From Bromus sterilis (Eukaryota; Streptophyta; Magnoliopsida; Poales; Poaceae), in the NCBI GenBank assembly GCA_950022295.1, contig OX465598.1, forward strand, positions 94,340,001 to 94,404,000: a stretch of DNA of 64,000 nucleotides, written 5' to 3'. A model generated the notes under the pieces. That model saw only the letters and a program-made list of their open reading frames with translations. It was not told the DNA's origin and made no database searches. Below, piece after piece: positions 31,870 to 41,251 of this stretch. Position 1 is the first letter of the stretch. Each line of letters starts with the position of its first letter. The translations under genes were made by a program, and so were the position numbers.

Positions 31870-34800
31870 TGTAACACTCTCACTGTCACTGAACAGTAAT
31901 CACTGTTACTGTTCATCTGTACTGTTCAAAACTTTTGTTTGATCAACTGGTTCAGTTCAAATTCAAATTCTCCTTTGATATTGTTGCAAGCAAGGTGAAC
32001 CATGGACCTTGATCACCATGGATGAGAACAAAGTCCAAGCCATTTGAATTAAAATTCAAACAAACCCTAAAATGCCTTTTAGTGATTATTAAAAATATGG
32101 TGACAATAAATCTTTTCCAAAAATCTTGGAACCACTTTTATAAAATCACTAATAATCAGTGGACCATGCCAATATGGTTTTGGGTATTTATTGTGCTATG
32201 GAAAATTCTAAACAAATCAAAATAGTGGCCAAAAACCCTATTTAAATCATTTAATATTTAAGGTAAATATTAATTGACTTTTAAAACTGCCCAAATCTTT
32301 TGTGGTACTAACCCTAGGTATAACAATATTTTTGGTACAACTTCCACATTTAACTAAAATGCCTAAGTGAATTAAGATATTACAAAAGGAAAATTACAGA
32401 AAAACAAAAGAGAAATAAAAAGAAAACCTACAACCTAATCTACCCCCTTCCCCTGGGCCACCACCCAGCCCATTCCCTTCCCCACCCCAAAACCGGCCCG
32501 AATGGCCCACCCTCGGTCGTCTTCCTCGCTACAGGGGAGAGGCTGGGCGTGGCGCCCATCGGCCGAGGCCACGGCGACGACCCCCTCCGTGGAGCTCATC
32601 CATGGCTCCCCCGGGAGGATAAGACCCCCCCCCCCCCGACCCGTGCTGCGCCCAAACCCTAACCCTAAGCCTCCTCCATATCCTTCCCCTCCCCTGCCCC
32701 TTGTTCTTCCTCCTCCCGTCCCGAACCGCCATGGGCGCCACCTCGAGCCCGCGCGGCCACTAAGCCCCATCCTCGCTGCCGTTGTGTCTGGAAGATAGCC
32801 CTTCGACGACCTCGTCTCCCCCAAGCGTCACCTCGGACGGATACGCCTCGAGCTCGCCGAATCGGGCGAGTTCCCCCGCCACTGCCGCGGCACCCCGGCG
32901 TCAAATACGCCGTGCTCCGGCCGCCTCTCGCCACCGGACAACGCCCACAGGCTTGGGGTGAGCTCTCCCCTCCGTTCCCCTGCTTTTCCGCCGCCGAATC
33001 GGCGCTGTAGAGCCGCGCCCTCGTCGGTCCGCCATTAATGGCGAGGTTGAGCTCCACTGCTCGCCGCGCCGCACTGCAGCCCCACTCCATGCGCGCGCGC
33101 CCACGTCCAGGCCACGGACCTGCCGCGCTCCCCGCGCCCGGCTAGCCCCTTCGCCCCCCCTGTGCGTGCCCTCGCCGTGCTCTGTCCCGGCACGGGCACG
33201 GGCACGGTTAAACCGGGGGCAACCCCCTAATAGCCCCCCTAACCACTGACAGTTAGGCCCCACCTAGTTGATTAGGTTAATAAAAATTGATTTAGTTAAT
33301 TAAACCACTGACTGCTGGGTCCCACATGTCAGTTTAATTAGCTAAAGAATTATTATTAGTTACTGAGTATGACATGTGGGCCCATTATTATTTAACCAAA
33401 TAAAATGATTTATTATGCCACTGTGAGGCTGACATATGGGACCCACTGGTCAGTTGACCAGTCAACCTTACAGGTGGGTCCCCTCAGTCAGTTTGACCAG
33501 TCAAATGGACTTGTGGATAATGTTAGGATTATTAATAGAAATAAATTCCAGAAATTGTTTTAAAATGATTTAAACTTTGAATTCAATAACTTTTAAACCG
33601 TAAGTCAGATTTAAAAACTTTATACATAAAAGTTGATCAGAAAAATATAACGAATACGGATACGCTATCCGTATGTCTACCACACCCCCTTAGTGCACCG
33701 ATCATCGACATTCCCCCCCTTCGGGCTGTCTACCGATAATTCCCGGTACCGATAAAAGGTACCCGGATGAATTTATTCCGAACACGAAAGTTGTTCGGAA
33801 TGGTTCAACTAGCACGGATACACCCCCCTTATGTTTGTCCGGTACCCACGACACCTCCGGCTTGATCCTTCCCCCTCCGGTCACCCTGTCCGGTAATCAC
33901 CCGGAGCCGGTATATCATCCCAGAATAAATTCCGGCTCCGAGCAACGTGCATTGCACTGCGTTAGAACACCGTTAACATTTCATTTGTCATGTCATGCAT
34001 ATGTTTGTATATTATTGCTGTGTATTTACTGTTTCCTCCCCCCTTAATCTCCGATAGACCCCGCTGCTACCGCCGACTACACCACCGCCGGGTACGACTA
34101 CTTCGTCGACGACCCTACCCCTACCGTCGAGCTTGCAGGCAAGCAGAGCCATTATCTTCCCCAGATATCGCCTATCTTTCCGTACATTTCTTGCACTAGG
34201 CATTGTTACTTCTGCTGCTACGTTATACTCCTATTCAATTGTATAGCCTGATTTTGTCGCCCCTTGATGTACCTTTCCTTTATCCTATGCTGCCTATTAT
34301 ATTTATGCATTATTCAGCAGTGAACCCTGCGCATTGTTAGTTAGGACTAGATAGCGGGCCGTGATCACTCAGGGGAGTGAACACGGATACAATATATACA
34401 ACTGCACAGGTACGGTACAAAGCAGACACCGCCAAAGGCCCCTATTTGGGTTATGCCTAGTCACCTCAAGTGTGAGCTATCCAGGAGTAATCCTTGTACT
34501 CCACCCGAGGCTGACTTTGTCTTGCCGCCATAGGGTCCTGGACAGCGGTTGTCCTTAAAGGTAAGAAGTCGGGCGACCCAACGGTGCCCGCGAGAGGTAT
34601 ATCGTCGGGAACGACAGGGAGGGTACGACCGACGTTACTGGCGTGCTTGGCCCCTGCTCGTATCTCGTGAGAGTTACCAAACCACGAAAGTCGAGCTCTA
34701 CCAAGAGCAAACGCGAGACAAGGTAAGGAGACGGTTCACCTTGTTGGTAACCGCAGTGACTTGGTGGGTCGACAGGGCAGGCACCGACGTTACTGGTGGT

Positions 34801-36117
34801 CCTGACTGCTGTCGTTGACCGCGGGTCGGTTAAGTCGAGGCAACGATAACGGTTGCCACGCAGGTTAATTAAAATGCTAAATGGTTCGGCGGATGACTTG
34901 AGAGGCCCGTTGGTCTGTACGCACTACCTTCACGTGGGATAAGGAGTATGGGCTCCCCTGCGTCGTAGTTTGTCCGAAAGCTCTTCAGACGTCAGCAGTA
35001 CCACGGACTGATAGCCGGGAAGCGTTCTTGTCTTATTTGCTGCAGCACGTGTGTTTGGATTTGCTTTTGCTTCACCGGCCAGTCTCATACCGTGCAGGAG
35101 CGTGCAAGGGTGAGGGACCTAGACCCCTTGGCGCATAGGATATAGTCCGGCGGATGGCCTCTCTGCTGAGCCTAGGTTGAACTGCGTCGTGTCGGATAGC
35201 TTTGGTGGAGCGTTCCCTAACCAGGTTCCCGCCACCCTGGAGATCCGAGCGTGCAGGCTGAACAGTAGTGCACCCCTGCAGGGAGTTTAATCTATTCGAA
35301 TAGCCGTGTCCACGGTAACAGGACGCTTTATGCTGAAGCTGGATATTACCACTAGAAACTATTATTATTAAACTGTATGGTTCCGGGTCCTCTTCCTCGC
35401 GGGGATGTCGAGGAGGTGAACTCGGAGGCATTATTATTATTATTAATCATTACAACTTATATTATACAATGTTGCAGCAACTTCTGCTTCATTGTTACTT
35501 TATTGCTTTATATGAACTGTTGGTTGTTTCTCTTCTCATGCTGCAAGACATCGCCGGAAGATGCTAGTCTTCGATAGGCCTAGCTTCTTATCCTTATTCT
35601 GGTTTCTATCATGCAGTCCACTATATACAGCCTCTTCTTTCCGTTGATACAATGCATAATTCTTAGTAGCGGACGTAAGACTCGCGGGTATACTAGATAC
35701 TCACCTGCTTTATTTCCTTTACTGTTTTGCCTGATCGGCCGCTGCAGTCGACGTTGGAGCCCAGGAGCAGGAGTACCCCGGAGGCGGATACTACTACGTC
35801 GAGACCCCCGCTGACCAGGACCAGGAGTAGTTTCGGAGGCTCCCAGGCAGGAGGCCTTGCCTTTTCGATCTGTATCTCTGATGTTATTCGTGCTAGCCTT
35901 CTTAAGGCAAAACTTGACTAACTATGTCTGTACTCAGATATTTTGGCTTGTATCACTTATGTATTTGGGTCCGCGTGACCCCCTTTAATTGTAACCTATT
36001 GTTTTATCCTTTTGTGTTTAGTGTTGTGCTGTGATATTCTCACCGTGGCACCCTAATCTCAGTCGTGTACCCTGCGTGTATGATTACTGTACACGGATTG
36101 ATTTTGGGGGCGTTACA
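31870..36117 (+). repeat. F LTR, first copy
   Basis: 4248 bp, TGTAACACTC...GGGGGCGTTACA. By eye about 45 substitutions and two poly-C length changes separate it from 41252-45501 (about 1.1%). At the usual grass rate of 1.3e-8 per site per year that is roughly 0.4 million years. Contains a poly-C run (32625-32637), a telo-box, GC-rich leader, GTGGGNCC motifs and the palindrome row. No convincing TATA box; a weak TATAAAAT lies at 32139. Confidence 0.92.
35274..35324 (+). repeat. Palindrome row shared by long LTRs (F LTR 1 copy)
   Basis: CCCTGCAGGG at 35274-35283, CTATTCGAATAG at 35292-35303, CCGT spacer, GTCCACGGTAACAGGAC at 35308-35324. An additional stem CTTCCTCG...CGAGGAGG lies at 35392-35416. 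Confidence 0.75.
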
Positions 36118-36120
36118 AGT

Positions 36121-36132
36121 TGGTATCAGAGA
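36121..36132 (+). other. Primer-binding site, F (initiator tRNA-Met)
   Basis: TGGTATCAGAGA, one mismatch from the standard plant iMet site, 3 bp after the LTR. Confidence 0.85.
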
Positions 36133-36770
36133 TGACTGCCTGTAGGAAGCCACCCCACCACTACCTGGTCGAAGTTGAGTCTAGACTTTGAAAAAGTATT
36201 TTACTAACTTAATATTTGGCTTACGGTCCCACATCGATGTCACTACGTGTGATATCTATGGTCTTAGGATCCTTTTCTCCTTACCTATGTTCTGGGAATC
36301 TGCTCTCTTATCCTTGCTGGTAAGTTTTACAAAATCTGACATTAGGATCACGTTCTCTTGATTCCACCCGGCGTTTTTGGTGATTCCCCCATTGATTGAG
36401 TCGTGTCGCAGGCGTCGTACGCCAGATCCCAGACCGCGGATCCCATTCTCATTCTGGGCAGGCCGCACGTTCTCTGGCATCAACTCCTGTGGCCAACAGT
36501 TTTCTTGCGGCGTGATTGACATGGTGGAATCCATGTCGCGTCGTGTAATCCTTACCGCGGTCTACGCGCCGCCTAGTGTGTCCTTTTTCCTTAATTTCTA
36601 CGACGTTACACTGCCCGATTTTCGATTGATTCTATGTGTGGGTGTGTATGTCTTATATGACTACTCCAATATATCTGCGCCTCCTCTTTGTTGTCGCTTT
36701 ACCTCTTACTCGTTTCCGGTATCTCGTTAAAATGTTCATCGCTGGAATAACCCTGTTAAATTCTAGCAGG
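36133..36770 (+). other. F leader between primer site and gag
   Basis: No ORF assigned. A donor-like CTG|GTAAGT has its GT at 36320-36321, and an acceptor-like TTCTAGCAG|G ends one base before the gag ATG. The post-primer words 'ctgtagga' and 'gtcgaagttgagtctag' are also found in H's leader. Confidence 0.5.
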
Positions 36771-37865
36771 ATGGCTGGTCGTGGTGGTCGTGGTCGTGGT
36801 GCCAACGATCCACCTCCGCCGCCGGACTACATGGCCGCGATGATGCAGCAGTTTCAGATGAACCAAGTGTTTATGCAAGGAGTCATAGATCAGCTCCAGA
36901 ATCAGAATCAGAACCAGAACCAGCACCAGAACCAACCGCCTGTGGTTACTCTGCGGGATTTCATGCGTCTCAATCCCCCTCTCTTCCACCAGCCTGAATA
37001 GCCGCTGGATGCTGATGATTGGCTTCGTGACATCACTCGTCAGCTGGAGTTCGCTAATGTGAGCGCTGCTGATTATGTCACCTTCGCATCCTATTTCCTG
37101 CGTGGTCCCGCTACTCAGTGGTGGGACACCTACAAGGGCTCGCTAGCTGAAGGGACTGTCGTCACCTGGAATGACTTCAAGACTGCTTTCCGCGCTCGTT
37201 ATGTCCCCCAGGCGATTATGAACCGTATGAAGGCCGAGTTCCGCAACCTCGTTCAGGGCAACAAGACTGTTGAGGCATACCAGAGGAAATTCCTCCGCCT
37301 CTCCCGCTATGCTGCAAGTGACCTTCCGAATGATGCAAGTAGGCAAGAGAAGTTCCGTGATGGACTCAAACCAGATCTCCAGCTTGCACTTGCTTTGCAC
37401 GTCTTCCCCGACTTCGCCACCATGGTGAATCAGACTATCACCCTCGAGACCGCTCAGCTGAAGTTCGGTGGTTCGCCGAAGCGCCCCCGTGATGCTGGCT
37501 CATCTTCGGGCACAGCACAGAAACAACGCGTTTGGCTTCCACACAGTGTGTTTCGTCCAAATGCCCCTGTACCAAGGCCGTCGTATGTTGCACCTCGTCT
37601 GCCTCCGCCCCCGCCGAGACAGCCGAAGACCGAGACTGCACCCCTCCGTCCTCAAGATGGCCTGTGTTTCAAGTGCCGTCAGCCAGGCCATATTTCCAGA
37701 GACTGCCCTCATCTACAGAATCAACTGGTAGTTCACCCTGCTGGCCGCGGAAATGGTCGTGGCAACAATGGGCCCTCAACTATAATACTGGGTCAAATAC
37801 TCATGCTCGTGGTCATGCCTACAACATTGATGTTGAAGCAGCTCAGGAACAGCCCGCTACTGTGA
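36771..37865 (+). pseudogene. gag: Gag of element F (in-frame stop, then frameshift)
   Basis: Capsid precursor of a chromovirus. ATG at 36771 (MAGRGGRGRGANDPPPPPDY), then a Gln/Asn repeat (QNQNQNQNQHQNQ), then LRDFMRLNPPLFHQPE and an in-frame TAG at 36999-37001. The same frame continues with the retrotransposon-gag domain (ATQWWDTYKGSLAEGTVVTW, FRARYVPQAIMNRMKAEFRNL, VEAYQRKFLRLSRYA) and a CCHC knuckle (C-FK-C-RQPG-H-ISRD-C) near 37668-37710. The frame ends in a TGA overlapping a possible protease ATG (37863-37867), but homologous sequence leaves this frame near 37775 and resumes in the -1 frame. A single gag-pol frame broken by a small indel is therefore more likely than a natural gag end. 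Both breaks disable the copy. Confidence 0.85.
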
Positions 37866-40800
37866 TGGGTACACTCCTCGTTAACTCAATACCTGCGACT
37901 GTTTTATTTGATACAGGAGCATCACATTCATTTATGTATGGAGCATTTGCATCTAAGCATGGCATATACCACGAAAAGATGCGCACCCCCTTGGCCGTTA
38001 AAACACCCGGCGGCATGTGTCACGTTGACATGCTGGCACCTAACATCACCGTCGAGATCGAAAGGATTGAGTTCCTTGTCTCCCCACATATTCTGAAAAC
38101 CTCCACCATCGACCTTATCCTTGGCATGGATTGGCTGAAAACCCACAATGCCGCACTTTATTGTGGCACCAAGGTCATCCAACTTTTTCATCCTTCTGGC
38201 GCGATTGTGAGTCACACTGCCATTGTGTCGATGAATGCCGAAGCTCGTATATATGCTCTGAATGCCTTGAATGTCGCACCTCTCGAAGGGATTGAGAAAG
38301 TCCCAATCGTTTGTGATTTTACCGACGTATTCCCAGAAGAACTGCCGGGGATACCCCCGATCAGAGAAGTTGAATTTGTCATCGACTTGAAGCCTGGTAC
38401 CGTCCCTATTGCCAAGCGCCCGTATAAGATGCCACCTCACCACCTCCTTGAATTGAAGAAGGAGATCGACACGGCCCTCGAGAAAGGCTTCATCCGTCCT
38501 AGTTCCTCTGCTTGGGGAGCACCTTCGCTCTTTGTCAAGAAGAGTGATGGCACGAACCGTTTGGTCCAAGATTACCGACCTATCAACCAGGCCACGATAC
38601 AGAACAATTACCCTCTCCCTCGGATCAATGATCTTTATGATCAACTTGCTGGATCCACGGTGTTTTCAAAACTCGACTTAAGGTTGGGTTACCATCAGAT
38701 CCGAGTCCGTGATGAGGACATCCCGAAGACCGCATTCATTACGCGCTATGGTTCATACGAGTACACTGTCATGTCCTTTGGCTTGACGAATGCCCCAGCC
38801 ACCTTCTCCAGATTGATGAACTATATATTCATGGAATACCTCGACAAGTTTGTCGTGGTTTATCTGGATGATATATTGATTTACTCCAAGACCGATGCAG
38901 AACATGCTGAACATCTTCGCCTTATACTTGAAAAGCTTCGAGAACACAAACTCTATGCTAAGTATTCTAAGTGTGAGTTCTGGCTTCCTGAAGTAACTTA
39001 CCTTGGTCATGTGATTTCCAAGGATGGCGTTGCCGTCAACCCCGAACGTATTCAGACTATTCTTGACTGGACTCCGCCCAGGACTGTCAAGCAAGTCCGA
39101 AGTTTCCTCGGCCTTGCCAGCTATTGCCGCCGTTTTGTTGAGAACTTCTCCAAGATTGCCAAGCCTCTAACTAATCTGCTTCACAAAGGCGTTAAGTTTG
39201 AGTGGACTGATAAATGTCAAGAAAGTTTCCAAGCCCTCAAGGACAAGCTCACTTCTCCCCCAGTGCTTGCTCCGCCTGATACTCAGAAGGACTTTGTGAT
39301 ATATTGCGACGCATCTCGTCAAGGTTTAGGCTGTGTCCTAATGCAAGAGCGCAAAGTGATTGCTTATGGCTCTCGTCAGTTGCGTGCTCACGAAGAAAAA
39401 TATCCAACTCATGATCTCGAATTGGGAGCGGTAATTTATGCATTGAAGTTGTGGCGACATTACCTCGTCGGTAATCGTTGCGAGATCTTCACCGACCACC
39501 AAAGCCTGAAGTACCTGTTTACGCAACCAGACCTGAATCTCCGCCAACAGAGATGGCTCGAGACAATAGCCGACTACAACATGGGAATTTCTTACACCCC
39601 TGGCAAAGCTAATGTGGTGGCCGATGCCTTAAGCCGCAAAGCCTACTGTAGTGAACTTGAAGTTCAAGTACAACAACCGCTTCTGTATGAAGAGTTACGC
39701 AAGCTAAACCTCGAGATGGTTCCTCAAGGTTATGCAAATAACCTGGTTATCGAACCGGATCTCGTCAAATCCGTCAAGGGTATACAGTTTTATGATGATT
39801 TCGTACACAAGATTAAGCGCGATATCGCCAATGGGAGATCCTCACCCTTCACCATTGATAGCAAAGGTGCGGCGTTCTACCAGAACCGTTTAGTGGTTAC
39901 TCACAGCAAGGGCAGGCATGAGAACCTGGATATGACCCCGAAGGTCATGAGAGCGGCTCACGATACCCCGTTGTCCATTCATCCTGGAAGCACTAAGATG
40001 TACCAAGACATTCGTCAGCAATTCTGGTGGCCTAACATGAAGCAAGACATTGCCCGATATGTTTCTGAATGTGACGTTTGCCGTCGCGTCAAGGCAGAAC
40101 ATCAAAGACCTGCTGGAACTCTGCAACCACTCTCTATTCCTGAATGGAAATGGGACAAGATTGAAATGGACTTCGTCACCGGATTTCCCCGATCACAGAA
40201 AGGTCATGATGCCATCTTTGTCGTCATCGACCGATTCTCCAAGGTTGCTCATTTTCTGCCTGTCAAGGAGACGATCTCTGCTAGTCAGTTAGCAGACTTG
40301 TATGTTTCCAGAATCATGTCGCTCCACGGTATTCCGTTGGAGATCAGTTCCGACCGAGGCAGTATTTTCACCTCAAGATTTTGGGATAGTTTCCAAGAAG
40401 CTATGGGCACTCACCTGAATTTCAGTACCGCTTATCATCCCCAGTCGCAAGGACAAGTCGAACGAGTTAATCAAGTGCTTGAAGATATGCTTCGAGCTTG
40501 TGTCATCTCATTCGGTAAGAAGTGGGAGGAATCTCTTCCATTTGCTGAATTCTCGTACAACAATAGCTATCAGGCTAGTTTGCATATGGCTCCCTTCGAA
40601 GTTCTCTATGGACGTAGGTGTCGAACCCCTCTGAATTGGTCAGAAACTGGGGAACGAACCCTCATTGGTCCGGACATTATTCAGCATGCCGAAGATCAGG
40701 TTCGCGTTATTCGGGAACACTTGAAAGCTGCCCAGTCCCGCCAGAAGAGCAACTATGATCGCAAACACAAGGAAATGGTTTACCAACCTGGCGAATACGC

Positions 40801-41158
40801 GTACCTTCGTGTCACTCCGATGAGGGGCACTCACTGCTTCGGAATCAAGGGCAAGTTAGCTCCTCGCTACATTGGCCCGTTCCGTATCCTTTCCAGGAGT
40901 GGACCAGTGGCATACCGATTGGAATTGCCGCCGAACCTCTCTCAAGTCCACGATGTATTCCACGTGTCGCAACTCCGACGCTGCTTCAAGGACCCAATTC
41001 GTGAAGTGGAACATGATATGATTGAATTGCAACAAGACATGACTTATCAAGAACATCCAAGCCGCATTCTCGATCAGTCTGAACGCAAGACCCGCAACAA
41101 GACAACCAAGTTCCTCAAAGTTCAGTGGTCGAATCATTCTGAAGATGAAGCCACTTAG
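37775..41158 (+). CDS. pol: Pol of element F: protease, RT, RNase H, integrase (chromodomain cut short)
   Basis: Open over 1100 codons; the same frame is open back to 37532. Residues counted from 37532: retropepsin Asp-Thr-Gly-Ala-Ser at 127; reverse transcriptase with FVKKSDGTNRLVQDYRPIN and YLDD at 444-447; RNase H Asp in YCDASRQGLG at 593 with the FTDHQSLKYL segment; integrase zinc finger His at 810 and Cys at 847 and 850; catalytic DD35E at 880, 941 and 977. The LRLGYHQI segment replaces the more usual LRSGYHQI. The chromodomain-like tail stops at TAG 41156-41158, where the sister fragment at 31767 has TGG. The normal stop would be about 55 bp on. RT, RNase H and integrase motifs look intact, so enzymatic potential may survive although gag does not. 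Confidence 0.92.
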   Translation, partial: LNYNTGSNTHARGHAYNIDVEAAQEQPATVMGTLLVNSIPATVLFDTGASHSFMYGAFASKHGIYHEKMRTPLAVKTPGGMCHVDMLAPNITVEIERIEFLVSPHILKTSTIDLILGMDWLKTHNAALYCGTKVIQLFHPSGAIVSHTAIVSMNAEARIYALNALNVAPLEGIEKVPIVCDFTDVFPEELPGIPPIREVEFVIDLKPGTVPIAKRPYKMPPHHLLELKKEIDTALEKGFIRPSSSAWGAPSLFVKKSDGTNRLVQDYRPINQATIQNNYPLPRINDLYDQLAGSTVFSKLDLRLGYHQIRVRDEDIPKTAFITRYGSYEYTVMSFGLTNAPATFSRLMNYIFMEYLDKFVVVYLDDILIYSKTDAEHAEHLRLILEKLREHKLYAKYSKCEFWLPEVTYLGHVISKDGVAVNPERIQTILDWTPPRTVKQVRSFLGLASYCRRFVENFSKIAKPLTNLLHKGVKFEWTDKCQESFQALKDKLTSPPVLAPPDTQKDFVIYCDASRQGLGCVLMQERKVIAYGSRQLRAHEEKYPTHDLELGAVIYALKLWRHYLVGNRCEIFTDHQSLKYLFTQPDLNLRQQRWLETIADYNMGISYTPGKANVVADALSRKAYCSELEVQVQQPLLYEELRKLNLEMVPQGYANNLVIEPDLVKSVKGIQFYDDFVHKIKRDIANGRSSPFTIDSKGAAFYQNRLVVTHSKGRHENLDMTPKVMRAAHDTPLSIHPGSTKMYQDIRQQFWWPNMKQDIARYVSECDVCRRVKAEHQRPAGTLQPLSIPEWKWDKIEMDFVTGFPRSQKGHDAIFVVIDRFSKVAHFLPVKETISASQLADLYVSRIMSLHGIPLEISSDRGSIFTSRFWDSFQEAMGTHLNFSTAYHPQSQGQVERVNQVLEDMLRACVISFGKKWEESLPFAEFSYNNSYQASLHMAPFEVLYGRRCRTPLNWSETGERTLIGPDIIQHAEDQVRVIREHLKAAQSRQKSNYDRKHKEMVYQPGEYAYLRVTPMRGTHCFGIKGKLAPRYIGPFRILSRSGPVAYRLELPPNLSQVHDVFHVSQLRRCFKDPIREVEHDMIELQQDMTYQEHPSRILDQSERKTRNKTTKFLKVQWSNHSEDEAT

Positions 41159-41239
41159 GAACGCGAAGATCGTCTTCGTGAGGAATACCCCGATCTTTTC
41201 CCCTCTACCTCTTAGATTCTCGGGACGAGAATTCTTGTA

Positions 41240-41250
41240 GTGGGGGAGAT
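41240..41250 (+). other. Polypurine tract of element F
   Basis: GTGGGGGAGAT one base before the second LTR; the same tract is before LTR 1 at 31858-31868. Confidence 0.75.
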
Positions 41251-41251
41251 T

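Noticed and set aside
32435..33263. ORFs repeated at 41817-42647
   Set aside because: They recur only because the two F LTRs are near identical. They are GC-driven, overlap on both strands and lack domains.
37863..37867. TGATG stop-start overlap as a designed gag/protease coupling in F
   Set aside because: Homology to gag-pol leaves the gag frame about 90 bp earlier, so the overlap is more likely a by-product of a frameshift mutation.
37928..38644. 238-aa ORF on the minus strand
   Set aside because: Antisense shadow of the protease/RT coding region of F.
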